Assembly: GCA_022828145.1 (NCBI GenBank)
Contig: JAJEJA010000104.1
Location: 45,201 to 109,200, forward strand
Length of the DNA stretch: 64,000 nucleotides
From: Candidatus Poribacteria bacterium
GTDB taxonomy: Bacteria > Poribacteria > WGA-4E > WGA-3G
Direction: 5' to 3'
The notes below the pieces were generated by a model, which saw only the letters and a program-made list of their open reading frames with translations, had not been told where the DNA came from and did no database searches. The first letter of the stretch is position 1. Every line of letters starts with the position of its first letter. The position numbers and the translations under genes were made by a program. Below, piece by piece: positions 37,843-46,397 of this stretch.

Positions 37843-38493
37843 ATGGCAACGTTAAATGTTCATAATCGTTCAGGAGAAGTCCTTCACGAAAAGGAACTAT
37901 CGGATTCATTCACACATGCTGAAGTCAACACTGATGTTATACATCAATGTGTTGTAGCATATCTTGCTAACCAGCGAACTGGTACTGCTTCAACGAAAAG
38001 TAGAAGTGAAGTTCGGGGAAGTGGTAAGAAGTTATACCGACAGAAGGGGACTGGCAGAGCACGTGTTGGTGATGCAAGGTCGCCGATACGCGTAAGCGGA
38101 GGTGTTGCGTTCGGTCCAAAACCGCGTAGTTACCGTCAGAATACGCCTAAACAGGTCCGCAGGCTCGGATTAAAATGTGCTATTGCTGATCGTTTCCAAA
38201 ATGAACAGTGTGTGCTTATTGAAGATTTCACGCTTGAACGACCGAGAACAAAGGAGATAGTTTCTCTGTTGGATGCTCTTAACTTAGAGGGAAAAGTGTT
38301 GTTCGTTCTTGATGAGCATAACCCGAATATCTTTCTTTCTCTACGTAATATTCCTAAAGTAAATAGCTGCACCTGGGATACGCTCAATATATATCAAGTA
38401 TTGTGGCATGATAAGTTGGTGATTACGGAGCGGGCGTCAGAGAAATTAGAAGCAAAGTTTGCAGATTTAGAAGGGGAACATGATGAAGGATAA
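37843..38493 (+). CDS. rplD: 50S ribosomal protein L4
   Basis: Exit-tunnel protein. In E. coli it also autoregulates the S10 operon. The 216 residues include the long tunnel loop (about 44-90) with RSEVRGSGKKLYRQKGTGRAR and GGVAFGPKPRSY. The 98-bp gap after rplC contains an imperfect hairpin (ACCCCAGC against GCCGGGGT, 37769-37799). The 3' end overlaps rplW by 11-14 bases. Confidence 0.95.
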   Translation: MATLNVHNRSGEVLHEKELSDSFTHAEVNTDVIHQCVVAYLANQRTGTASTKSRSEVRGSGKKLYRQKGTGRARVGDARSPIRVSGGVAFGPKPRSYRQNTPKQVRRLGLKCAIADRFQNEQCVLIEDFTLERPRTKEIVSLLDALNLEGKVLFVLDEHNPNIFLSLRNIPKVNSCTWDTLNIYQVLWHDKLVITERASEKLEAKFADLEGEHDEG

Positions 38494-38782
38494 ATACCAA
38501 GTTATTTTAAGACCTCATATCACAGAAAAAAGCACACTTCTCCGTGAGGATAATAAGTATTCCTTCGTTGTAAGTCGGGACGCAACGAAGAAAGATATCC
38601 GAAGAGCAGCTGAAGAAATGTTTGATATTAAAGGGAATATTATAGACGTTCACACGATGCAAGTTCGTGGAAAAGTTAAAGGCAGAATGAATCGTTATCA
38701 GAAGGGACGTAGGCCTCATTGGAAAAAGGCTATTATTACTGTAACAGAAGGAACTCGAATATCGGTTTTCGAGAGTATATAA
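38483..38782 (+). CDS. rplW: 50S ribosomal protein L23
   Basis: Protein at the tunnel exit that docks trigger factor and SRP. About 99 residues: KYQVILRPHITEKSTLL at the N-terminus and the signature VRGKVKGRMNRYQKGRRPHWKKAI. Two adjacent ATGs exist (38480, 38483). The second has the better distance to AGGGG and is used here. The start lies inside the end of rplD, implying coupling. Confidence 0.95.
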   Translation: MKDKYQVILRPHITEKSTLLREDNKYSFVVSRDATKKDIRRAAEEMFDIKGNIIDVHTMQVRGKVKGRMNRYQKGRRPHWKKAIITVTEGTRISVFESI

Positions 38783-38806
38783 TGTATTAATCAGAGGAAT
38801 TAGAAA

Positions 38807-39622
38807 GTGGCTAAGACATATAAACCTGTCACACCGAGTCGTCGTTTCATGACTGGGTATACCTTTGAAGAGATTACACGGCAGAAACCTGAAAAATCGC
38901 TTGTTAAGGGGTTGAAGAAGAATGCTGGTCGTAATAGTAAAGGTCGTATAACAGTACGCAGACGAGGTGGTGGACACAAACGCAGATATCGTATTATTGA
39001 TTTTAAACGGGATAAGTTTGATATTCCAGCCAAGGTAGCCTCTATTGAGTATGATCCGAATCGTTCCGCACATATTGCGTTACTGCATTATGCGGATGGG
39101 GAGAAACGTTACATCCTTGCCCCAGTCGGTTTACGTGTTGGTGATACAGTTACCTCTGGTCCAGAATCAGAAATAAGTGTTGGAAATGCATTACCGCTTG
39201 AAAAGATTCCTTTAGGTTCTTCTATCCATAATATAGAGATGCAACCGGGTAAAGGTGGACAGTTGGTGCGTAGTGCGGGTGTATCTGCCCAGTTAGTAGA
39301 TCGTGAGGGTAAATATGCGCGTATACGATTACCTTCCGGTGAAATACGTCTTGTGCTTGTAAAGTGCATGGCAACCATCGGACAAGTTGGAAATGTGACA
39401 ACGATAGTCGTCGGTAAAGCGGGGCGTTCGCGGTGGTTAGGTAAACGACCAAAAGTTAGAGGCGTCGCAATGAATCCTGTGGATCATCCTCATGGTGGTG
39501 GTGAAGGGAAAAGTTCTGGGGGTAGACACCCGGTGACACCTTGGGGAGTACCGACAAAAGGGTATCGGACAAGGAATCCTAAGAAAAGATCCAGTCGTCA
39601 TATTATGAGTAGACGTAAGTAA
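38807..39622 (+). CDS. rplB: 50S ribosomal protein L2
   Basis: Largest 50S core protein, needed for peptidyl transferase assembly. 271 residues from a GTG start, with AGAGGA upstream. It shows [15 protein letters not shown], the SH3/OB region, and near the C-terminus [21 protein letters not shown], containing the conserved histidine near the catalytic centre. Gap to rpsS 45 bp. Confidence 0.97.
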   Translation: MAKTYKPVTPSRRFMTGYTFEEITRQKPEKSLVKGLKKNAGRNSKGRITVRRRGGGHKRRYRIIDFKRDKFDIPAKVASIEYDPNRSAHIALLHYADGEKRYILAPVGLRVGDTVTSGPESEISVGNALPLEKIPLGSSIHNIEMQPGKGGQLVRSAGVSAQLVDREGKYARIRLPSGEIRLVLVKCMATIGQVGNVTTIVVGKAGRSRWLGKRPKVRGVAMNPVDHPHGGGEGKSSGGRHPVTPWGVPTKGYRTRNPKKRSSRHIMSRRK

Positions 39623-39667
39623 GATGTCATTTTCGGTTATGCATGACATGTGTAAAAGGAGACTTGA

Positions 39668-39940
39668 ATGCCGCGTTCAATTAAAAAAGGTCCCTACGTT
39701 GACGCAAAACTTGCCAAACATATAGCAGAGATGGAACAATCAGGGAGTAAACGCGTTATCCGTACGTGGGCTCGCAGTTCAACTATTACACCGGAATTTG
39801 TTGGACATACCGTAGCGATTCATAATGGTAAGAAGTTCTTTCCGGTTTATATAACAGAAAACATGGTTGGTCATAAACTTGGTGAATTCGCTCCAACACG
39901 GACTTTCCGTTCACACGCTGGCGGAGCATCGAGGCGATAA
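39668..39940 (+). CDS. rpsS: 30S ribosomal protein S19
   Basis: 30S head protein that forms a complex with S13. 90 residues starting [19 protein letters not shown], signature [19 protein letters not shown] and [24 protein letters not shown] precedes the ATG. The 146-bp gap to rplV shows nothing recognisable. Confidence 0.97.
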   Translation: MPRSIKKGPYVDAKLAKHIAEMEQSGSKRVIRTWARSSTITPEFVGHTVAIHNGKKFFPVYITENMVGHKLGEFAPTRTFRSHAGGASRR

Positions 39941-40086
39941 TCGCGTTCAGGATGCATGTGTAAATGTAGTAATATTAGGTTATAGTGTTTCTCTATTTTG
40001 AGATATTAAGTCTATAATGGGCTATAATGGGAGTTTTGAAAGATACTCTCAGCAAGATAGTGTGTATAAAGTTTTAGGAGATACTA

Positions 40087-40440
40087 ATGGAAGGAAGGGC
40101 AAAGATTCGGAACGTTTCGGTAGCACCGCGTAAAGCGCGGCTTGTTGCCGACTTGGTCAAGAATCAGTACGTTGATGATGCCCTAAATCAACTACTCTTT
40201 ACACATAAAGCGGCAGCCCCTGTGATTTACAAGCTGATTCAATCTGCAGCAGCAAATGTTCAGTATCAAGACCCTACAATTGATGCCGCTAATTTGTACG
40301 TCAAAGAGATACGTGTTGATGAAGGAATTACACGAAAATGGATACGGCACCGTGCGAGAGGTATGGCTAACCGTATATTTAAGCGTCAAAGTCATATCAC
40401 TGTTGTTGTGGATGAGGAGATCGATGATGATGTTGAATAG
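40087..40440 (+). CDS. rplV: 50S ribosomal protein L22
   Basis: Tunnel-constriction protein. 117 residues with VAPRKARLVADLVKNQ at about 13-28 and the extended loop near 80-100 (DEGITRKWIRHRARGMANRIFKR). The C-terminus is acidic (DEEIDDDVE). TAGGAG precedes the ATG. Full length. Confidence 0.96.
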   Translation: MEGRAKIRNVSVAPRKARLVADLVKNQYVDDALNQLLFTHKAAAPVIYKLIQSAAANVQYQDPTIDAANLYVKEIRVDEGITRKWIRHRARGMANRIFKRQSHITVVVDEEIDDDVE

Positions 40441-40506
40441 AAGCTGCTACTGTAGCACCAACGTCTTCTCAAAAACAGATGTGCCAGTGTCCAACAGGAG
40501 GTTTGT

Positions 40507-41346
40507 GTGGGACAAAAAACTCACCCGCGCGGGTTACGCTTAGGAATAATTGAGACTTGGGATTCCAAGTGGTACAGCGACCGAGATTATGCTAAATGGT
40601 TGCATGAAGATTTACAGATTCAGCAACACATCAAGACGAAATTGGTTCGCGCAGGCATCTCTAAAATAGAAGTTGAACGAGTTGCTGAAAAATGTAGTGT
40701 ATTCATTCATACCGCTCGTCCTGGTATTGTGATCGGACGGCGGGGTGCTGAAACAGAGAAATTACAAGAGGAGCTTCATAAACTCGTTGGCCGTCCGGTA
40801 AAAGTTGAGGTAGAGGAGATAAAAGTGCCAGAACTTGATGCCCAACTCCTCGCTGAAGCTGTTGCGACACAGATTGAACGCCGTACTAGTTTTAAGCAGG
40901 CGATGCGGCGAAACATCGCTGTTTCAATGCAAGCTGGTGCACAAGGTGTTAAAGTCATGGTGAGTGGTAGATTAGACGGTAAAGAAATTGCACGATCAGA
41001 ATCCAGCCTGGAAGGACGAGTGCCTTTACATACCCTTAGAGCTAATGTCGATTATGGGTTTACCGAAGCGAATACGACTTATGGGAAAATCGGTGTCAAA
41101 ACATGGATTTTCAAAGGTGAAATATTGGGTGTTCCTGAAGAATTAAGTGGAGAATTCGACGCTAAACGAAAACAGCAGAGCGGTAGACGGAGTAATACAG
41201 GGGAACCACGGTCTGGAGGCAGTCAAGGTGGGAACAGACAATCTGGGAATAGACAATCTGGGAACCGCAATAATCCACGTGGTCAAAGAAACCAACGCAA
41301 TAACAGACAAAGACAGCAAAGAACTACTAACCAGCGAGATGGGTAA
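40507..41346 (+). CDS. rpsC: 30S ribosomal protein S3 with long repetitive tail
   Basis: mRNA-entry-site protein. GTG start after AGGAGG. Residues 1-215 form the usual S3: GQKTHPRGLRLGII, a type II KH domain with GIVIGRRGAETEKLQ, and TYGKIGVKTWIFKGEILG. Residues ~220-279 are an Arg/Gly/Asn/Gln-rich low-complexity tail with a repeated GGNRQSGNRQSGNRN. E. coli S3 has 233 residues, so the tail is about 50 longer. It is probably a disordered RNA-binding extension. Confidence 0.96.
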   Translation: MGQKTHPRGLRLGIIETWDSKWYSDRDYAKWLHEDLQIQQHIKTKLVRAGISKIEVERVAEKCSVFIHTARPGIVIGRRGAETEKLQEELHKLVGRPVKVEVEEIKVPELDAQLLAEAVATQIERRTSFKQAMRRNIAVSMQAGAQGVKVMVSGRLDGKEIARSESSLEGRVPLHTLRANVDYGFTEANTTYGKIGVKTWIFKGEILGVPEELSGEFDAKRKQQSGRRSNTGEPRSGGSQGGNRQSGNRQSGNRNNPRGQRNQRNNRQRQQRTTNQRDG

Positions 41347-41406
41347 TATCATAATGATGTTTCGTTTACCATCCGCTGACGAATTGTATAAAGGAGTCAT
41401 ATTCAG

Positions 41407-41820
41407 ATGTTGATGCCGAAACGCGTAATGCATCGAAAAGTACACCGCGGAAAACGCAGAGGAAAACCGCGACGTGGGTCACAAATTAGCTTCGGTGAAT
41501 ACGGTTTACAAGCGATGGAAGCAGGATGGATAACGAGCAACCAGATAGAATCTGGCAGGGTTGCAATTACTCGTGCTGTTCGCCGTGGTGGTAAAATGTG
41601 GATAAAGATATTCCCACATAAACCTATTACCAAGAAACCCGCTGAAACACGCATGGGGGGTGGCAAAGGTGCTCCTGAATTCTGGGTTGCTGTTGTAAAA
41701 CCCGGTAGGATAATCTATGAATTGAGTGGTGTTCCTCGTGAAGTCGCAAAAGACGCTATGGAACGGGCTGCATATAAGTTTCCAATTAAGACAAAATTTG
41801 TTGCTCGTAATGAGGTATAG
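41407..41820 (+). CDS. rplP: 50S ribosomal protein L16
   Basis: tRNA-contacting 50S protein. 137 residues; the ATG 41407 is ten bases after AAGGAG, and an ATG two codons later (MPKRVMHRK) is possible. Signatures: [55 protein letters not shown]. rpmC starts two bases after its stop. Confidence 0.96.
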   Translation: MLMPKRVMHRKVHRGKRRGKPRRGSQISFGEYGLQAMEAGWITSNQIESGRVAITRAVRRGGKMWIKIFPHKPITKKPAETRMGGGKGAPEFWVAVVKPGRIIYELSGVPREVAKDAMERAAYKFPIKTKFVARNEV

Positions 41821-41822
41821 TA

Positions 41823-42035
41823 ATGAAAGCACATGAATTAAGAGGTAGATCCACTGAAGAACTGGTAACAGAATTGGAAGATTTAAAAGAGAATCTATTC
41901 AATCAGAAAGCCAGGGGTATTTTAGGTCAGTTAGAAGATACGACGATTCTTGGCAAGCTCAGAAAAGATATTGCCCGTGTAAAAACTATACTCCGTGCTC
42001 GTGAATTAGAGGGCGAAAGTCAAACGCATACATAG
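41823..42035 (+). CDS. rpmC: 50S ribosomal protein L29
   Basis: Small helical-hairpin protein at the tunnel exit. 70 residues: KAHELRGRSTEELVTELEDLKENLFNQ at the start, then LRKDIARVKTILRARE. It starts two bases after the rplP stop, so coupled translation is likely. Confidence 0.95.
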   Translation: MKAHELRGRSTEELVTELEDLKENLFNQKARGILGQLEDTTILGKLRKDIARVKTILRARELEGESQTHT

Positions 42036-42063
42036 ATAGTAGACTATAAAGGACGAATTGGAA

Positions 42064-42333
42064 GTGGAAAAACGTAGACACCGTAAAATCCGTACAGGTA
42101 CTGTTGTCAGTAATCGCATGGCGAAAACTGTTAGCGTTGCAATTGTTCGGAGTTATCAACATCCGCTATACAAAAAAGTTGTGCGATCTACCAAAAAGAT
42201 CTTGGCACATGACGAACAGAATCAATGCAATGTTGGTGATGTTGTTCAAGTGGTTGAGAGTCGACCGCTTAGTCGTCATAAACGGTGGCGGGTGCAATCT
42301 ATAATATCAGCGGCACAATCTGCTACTGATTAA
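42064..42333 (+). CDS. rpsQ: 30S ribosomal protein S17
   Basis: Primary 16S rRNA-binding OB-fold protein. I favour the GTG at 42064 (ten bases after AAAGGA), giving 89 residues. A TTG at 42058 is in frame but too close to the binding site. Signatures: [18 protein letters not shown] and [31 protein letters not shown]. Confidence 0.95.
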   Translation: MEKRRHRKIRTGTVVSNRMAKTVSVAIVRSYQHPLYKKVVRSTKKILAHDEQNQCNVGDVVQVVESRPLSRHKRWRVQSIISAAQSATD

Positions 42334-42353
42334 CTTGGAAGGAAGGTACCGCA

Positions 42354-42722
42354 ATGGTTCAATCTTATACACGATTAACCTGCGCTGATAATTCTGGTGC
42401 CAGAAATCTCATGTGTATTAGCGTCCTTGGGGGTACCCGAAGGCGTTATGCACGCGTTGGTGATATAATAGTCGCAAGTATTAAAGAAGCAGCTCCGAAT
42501 ACACAGGTCAAAGCGGGTGAAGTGGTCCGCGCTGTAGTTGTTCGGACGGCAAAAGAATATAGGCGTCCAGATGGTTCCTATATCAAATTTGATCAGAATG
42601 CAGCAGTCCTCGTTAATGCGGAAAATGAACCGAGGGGTACACGCATTTTCGGACCGGTTGCTCGTGAACTACGCGAAAAATCTTTCACCAGAATCGTTTC
42701 TCTTGCACCAGAGGTGATTTAG
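42354..42722 (+). CDS. rplN: 50S ribosomal protein L14
   Basis: Interface protein of the large subunit. 122 residues, family length. It starts [20 protein letters not shown] and carries [32 protein letters not shown], ending IVSLAPEVI as is standard. GGAAGG lies upstream of the ATG. Confidence 0.97.
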   Translation: MVQSYTRLTCADNSGARNLMCISVLGGTRRRYARVGDIIVASIKEAAPNTQVKAGEVVRAVVVRTAKEYRRPDGSYIKFDQNAAVLVNAENEPRGTRIFGPVARELREKSFTRIVSLAPEVI

Positions 42723-42734
42723 GAGGTGCAGATT

Positions 42735-42971
42735 ATGCCGAAAAAGAAAAAGCTGCATATAAAAAAAGATGATTTAGTGTTGGTCTTGAGTGGTAAAGAT
42801 CGAGGCAGACAAGGCGTTGTGTTGGAAATATACCCGAAAAAAGAGAGAGCAGTTGTTGAAGGGGTCCATTTTATCAAACGCCACTTGCGTCCTAATCAGA
42901 TGGGACAAGGCGGGATTGTTGAACGGGAAGGAACCATTCACATCTCAAACTTAAAGAAGGTTGACGGATAA
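42735..42971 (+). CDS. rplX: 50S ribosomal protein L24, short form
   Basis: Assembly initiator of the 50S. ATG 42735, a few bases after AGGAGGTG, gives 78 residues. The KOW core is present (KKDDLVLVLSGKDRGRQGVV, GVHFIKRHLRP, GGIVEREGTIHISNL), but the protein stops where E. coli L24 (104 residues) continues with a further ~26. The following 94 bases do not resume it in another frame, so this is probably a true short form. A perfect 8-bp hairpin AATCTTGT/ACAAGATT (43015-43032) lies between it and rplE. Confidence 0.92.
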   Translation: MPKKKKLHIKKDDLVLVLSGKDRGRQGVVLEIYPKKERAVVEGVHFIKRHLRPNQMGQGGIVEREGTIHISNLKKVDG

Positions 42972-43065
42972 ATTGTATCGTTACTTTGTAGGTATTAGTT
43001 ATTAGATTTGTTGTAATCTTGTAAACAAGATTAAGATAAGCGTTAGATCATAGGATATAAGGTTA

Positions 43066-43629
43066 ATGAGTCAATTTAAAGAATTTTATCAAACAGAAGT
43101 CGTTCCTGCATTGCAAAAAGAGTTTAGTTATAAGAATGTGATGCAAATACCGAAATTAGAAAAAATTACATTGAATATTGGTGTTGGTGAGGCATTGGAA
43201 AACCCGAAGGCACTTGAAGATGCTGTTGAAGAATTGACACGTATCGCTGGACAGCGAGCGGTCATAACACGTGCGAGAAGGTCTATCTCTGCTTTCAAAA
43301 TTAGAGGTCCGTCAAAAAAGGCACGGACCCCGGGTTCTGCAATTGGATGTAAAGTTACGCTTCGTCAGACTCGGATGTATGAGTTTCTTAACCGCCTGAT
43401 TAATGTTGTCCTGCCGCAAATTCGAGACTTTCGTGGTGTTTCACCGGATGCTTTTGATGGTCGCGGGAACTACTCATTAGGATTAACCGAACAGCTCATT
43501 TTCCCGGAAATTGATTATGACGATGTGAACGATATCCGCGGTATGAACGTAACGATCGGGACAACTTCAAAAACTGATGCAGAAGCGCGGGCATTGTTGC
43601 GCGAGTTCGGTATGCCGTTTAGACAGTGA
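43066..43629 (+). CDS. rplE: 50S ribosomal protein L5
   Basis: 5S rRNA-binding protein. 187 residues with [20 protein letters not shown], the loop [16 protein letters not shown], and [20 protein letters not shown] plus [12 protein letters not shown]. It ends in TGA, which is useful evidence that UGA is a normal stop in this genome. The start lies 94 bp after rplX. Confidence 0.97.
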   Translation: MSQFKEFYQTEVVPALQKEFSYKNVMQIPKLEKITLNIGVGEALENPKALEDAVEELTRIAGQRAVITRARRSISAFKIRGPSKKARTPGSAIGCKVTLRQTRMYEFLNRLINVVLPQIRDFRGVSPDAFDGRGNYSLGLTEQLIFPEIDYDDVNDIRGMNVTIGTTSKTDAEARALLREFGMPFRQ

Positions 43630-43686
43630 TCCCCGTTCTGATTGAATAATTGCGAAGTGCACTTAACGATTAAAGGAGTATTAAAG

Positions 43687-43872
43687 TTGGCGAGTAAATC
43701 ATGGATTGCCAGAAATAAAAGAACACCTCGATTTCGCACAAGAAAATATAGTCGCTGTAAGCATTGTGGCCGAGCGAGAGGGTATCTGCGTAAGTTTGAA
43801 TTATGTCGAATTTGCTTTCGTCTTTTTGCGCGAGCAGGCAAAATACCTGGTGTCAGAAAGGCGAGTTGGTAA
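43687..43872 (+). CDS. rpsN: 30S ribosomal protein S14, zinc-binding type
   Basis: 61 residues from a TTG start ([17 protein letters not shown]) preceded by AAAGGAG. Four cysteines form the zinc ribbon CKHC...CRIC. This is the short, zinc-dependent form rather than the ~100-residue zinc-free one. It lies between rplE and rpsH as expected. An upstream frame extension has no binding site. Confidence 0.95.
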   Translation: MASKSWIARNKRTPRFRTRKYSRCKHCGRARGYLRKFELCRICFRLFARAGKIPGVRKASW

Positions 43873-43886
43873 GAAGGAGATTATTC

Positions 43887-44288
43887 ATGTCAATGACTGA
43901 CCCAATCGCAGATATGTTAACTCGGATACGGAATGCTAATATGGCAGGACATGAGCGTGTTGAGGTGTCTGCGTCAAAGGTTAAATTGGAGATAGCACGT
44001 ATTTTGTCAGAAGAAGGTTTCGTCAGAAACTACCGTCTCATTGATGATGGGAAGCAAGGGATCATCCGTATGTATCTGAAATACGGGGCAAGTAACAAAG
44101 AAAAAGCTATTACCGATCTGAAACGTATCAGCAAGCCTGGGAGGCGCGTTTACGCAAAATCAGACAAATTGCCGAGAGTCTTTGGTGACCTCGGGATAGC
44201 TATCCTATCGACATCAGAGGGGGTAAAGACCTCACTGGAATGTCGACGTGCCAAAGTCGGCGGCGAAGTCCTCTGCTATGTCTGGTAA
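43887..44288 (+). CDS. rpsH: 30S ribosomal protein S8
   Basis: Central 16S rRNA-binding protein and, in E. coli, the spc-operon translational repressor. The ATG 43887 lies seven bases after AAGGAG and gives 133 residues: [16 protein letters not shown] at the start, and the C-terminal [14 protein letters not shown] and GGEVLCYVW. Family length. Confidence 0.96.
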   Translation: MSMTDPIADMLTRIRNANMAGHERVEVSASKVKLEIARILSEEGFVRNYRLIDDGKQGIIRMYLKYGASNKEKAITDLKRISKPGRRVYAKSDKLPRVFGDLGIAILSTSEGVKTSLECRRAKVGGEVLCYVW

Positions 44289-44347
44289 TCATACGTATAA
44301 GAAAACAAGCATACCTGCAAGTTGAAATTGTAGATTGGAGATATAGA

Positions 44348-44914
44348 ATGTCACGCATTGGACAGATACCAATTCCAATTCCGAGTTCGGTGAAAGTTGA
44401 TTTGAACGATAGTGGAGTTGAGGTAGAAGGACCCAAAGGCAAATTGAATTGGGTGATCCCGGATGGAATTGGTGCGAATATAGAAGACAATGTTATCACA
44501 TTAACCCGCCAGAGTGATAGGAAACAACAGAAAGCATTACACGGTTTGGCACGTAGTCTTATCGCAAATATGGTTGAGGGTGTATCTGAAGGTTTTGAGA
44601 AGAAACTACGCGTTGTAGGAACAGGGTACCGAGCTGAAGTCAATCGTCAGAATGTACTTACGCTTGATGTAGGGTATTCACACACTGTGACATACACGCC
44701 TCCTGAAGGCATTACGTTGACTGTTGACCAATCGGAAAATATTGATGGTCAGACACATATTCCAATTGTAGTTAGCGGTATTGATAAACAGGTTGTCGGA
44801 CAGGTTGCTGCTTCTATCCGTCAAATAAAGAAACCTGAAACCTATAAACCTTGCAAAGGGATACGGTACGAAGGTGAACGTGTAAGAGATAAAGAGGGCA
44901 AAGTTGCTGGTTAA
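44348..44914 (+). CDS. rplF: 50S ribosomal protein L6
   Basis: Two-domain protein near the factor-binding site. ATG 44348 gives 188 residues: MSRIGQIPIPIPSSV, EVEGPKGKLNW, the middle KKLRVVGTGYRAEV, and the C-terminal signature PETYKPCKGIRYEGERVRDKEGK. Full length. Confidence 0.96.
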   Translation: MSRIGQIPIPIPSSVKVDLNDSGVEVEGPKGKLNWVIPDGIGANIEDNVITLTRQSDRKQQKALHGLARSLIANMVEGVSEGFEKKLRVVGTGYRAEVNRQNVLTLDVGYSHTVTYTPPEGITLTVDQSENIDGQTHIPIVVSGIDKQVVGQVAASIRQIKKPETYKPCKGIRYEGERVRDKEGKVAG

Positions 44915-44982
44915 TTTATCTGAAAATAGACAGGTCGTTGTGCTAAATATAACGTTGAATGTTAGTTAGGGGAGGTTTTCCG

Positions 44983-45351
44983 TTGGATAAGGCGAAGAGA
45001 AAACAGTTCAGTTATCTACGACGAAAGAAGAGAGTGCGTCGCAAGATTAATGGGACAATAGAACGTCCTAGGCTTGCTGTAAATAGAAGTTTAAAGCATA
45101 TATATGCACAAATAATTGATGATGAGAACGGCGAAACATTGGTTCATGCCTCAAGTTTGTCCCCAGAAGTAAAGGATAATACTACAGACAGTGGGAAGAT
45201 AGAAATTGCCCAGAACGTCGGTCAACTCATCGCTCAGAAGGCAAAAGAACGAAACATTAAGGGAGTCATTTTCGACCGGGCTGGTTATCTATATCACGGA
45301 CGAATTAAAGCTCTCGCAGAAGCTGCAAGAGAAGGCGGGCTTAAGTTTTAA
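44983..45351 (+). CDS. rplR: 50S ribosomal protein L18
   Basis: 5S rRNA-binding protein. The TTG at 44983, seven bases after GGGGAGG, gives 122 residues beginning [20 protein letters not shown]-terminal signature [25 protein letters not shown] longer in-frame start lacks a binding site. Confidence 0.95.
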   Translation: MDKAKRKQFSYLRRKKRVRRKINGTIERPRLAVNRSLKHIYAQIIDDENGETLVHASSLSPEVKDNTTDSGKIEIAQNVGQLIAQKAKERNIKGVIFDRAGYLYHGRIKALAEAAREGGLKF

Positions 45352-45383
45352 AACTGCCCTAAAGTTCTTGAGAGGAGATATTT

Positions 45384-45914
45384 TTGCAAAAAGAAAGAAT
45401 TAATCCTGACGATTATGAATTTGAAGAAAGACCTATACATGTTAATCGGGTAATGCGTGTTGGGAAGGGAAGAAGAACACCGAGTTTCAATACACTTTCT
45501 GTTGTAGGCAATCGTGATGGTATTGTTGGGATCGGATTTGGGAGTGCGAGTGAAATTTCTGGTGCCCTGCGTAAGAGTTTTGCTGATGCCCGGAAAAACC
45601 TGATTCGGGTGCCCTTGACCGGTGGTACACTTCCCCATGAAATCATTTGTGAGTTTAAGTCAGCGAAGGTTTTGCTAAAACCAGCTCGTCCTGGTACAGG
45701 CATCATTGCTGGTCATGCAACGCGTGCGATATTAGAACATGCGGGTGTCCGTGATGCGCTGACCAAATGCTTGTCTTCAAGAAATGTCAAGAATATAGCA
45801 GAGGCAACGATGATCGGTCTGAAGAGTCTCAAAGATGTTAATGAAGTCGCGCGAATTCGCGGCAAAACGGTAGATGAACTATTTCATAAACACACCAACA
45901 ATTCTGATAGTTGA
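45384..45914 (+). CDS. rpsE: 30S ribosomal protein S5
   Basis: Fidelity protein of the 30S body. TTG start after GAGAGGAGAT, 176 residues. The double-stranded RNA-binding fold shows HVNRVMRVGKGRRTPSF, the loop GIVGIGFGSASE, and KPARPGTGIIAGHATRAILEHAGV. It ends in TGA. rpmD (L30), usually next, is absent; rplO starts 36 bp later. Confidence 0.96.
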   Translation: MQKERINPDDYEFEERPIHVNRVMRVGKGRRTPSFNTLSVVGNRDGIVGIGFGSASEISGALRKSFADARKNLIRVPLTGGTLPHEIICEFKSAKVLLKPARPGTGIIAGHATRAILEHAGVRDALTKCLSSRNVKNIAEATMIGLKSLKDVNEVARIRGKTVDELFHKHTNNSDS

Positions 45915-45950
45915 GCTTACGCAATCATACCTTAAGGAACAATAGAATCG

Positions 45951-46397
45951 ATGAAACTTAACGAACTCAAACCTGCTCCAGGGTCAAAACGGAAACGAAA
46001 ACGTGTTGGACGCGGCCGGGGGTCAGGATATGGCGGTACTTGTGGACGGGGTCATAAAGGACAGAAATCTCGCTCTGGCGGGTCAATACCTGCTTGGTTT
46101 GAAGGTGGACAGATGCCTTTAGTCAGAAGGGTACCGAAGCGGGGCCCCCGGAGACTTGGACATAAACGTTTGGTCTACGATGTTGTTAATATAAAAACGT
46201 TAAACTTATTTGATGAAGCGGCAGAGGTGAATCCTGAGCTGCTTCGCAAAGTCGGTATTATAAAAAAGAAAAATGCCCGTATTAAAATACTCGGGGATGG
46301 TGAGTTAGATAAACAATTAAAAGTGCGTGCACACAAGTTCTCAAAATCCGCAATTGAGAAAATTGAAGCAAAAGGTGGCACAGTTGAGGTGATATAA
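45951..46397 (+). CDS. rplO: 50S ribosomal protein L15
   Basis: Late-assembly 50S protein. 148 residues starting MKLNELKPAPGSKRKRKRVG with the glycine-rich RGRGSGYGGTCGRGHKGQKSR extension, then GGQMPLVRRVPKRGP, and a C-terminal alpha/beta domain ending KGGTVEVI. secY begins directly at the next base. Confidence 0.96.
   Translation: MKLNELKPAPGSKRKRKRVGRGRGSGYGGTCGRGHKGQKSRSGGSIPAWFEGGQMPLVRRVPKRGPRRLGHKRLVYDVVNIKTLNLFDEAAEVNPELLRKVGIIKKKNARIKILGDGELDKQLKVRAHKFSKSAIEKIEAKGGTVEVI

Noticed and set aside
42972..43065. Frameshifted C-terminus of L24
   Set aside because: No frame after the stop resembles the missing L24 segment.
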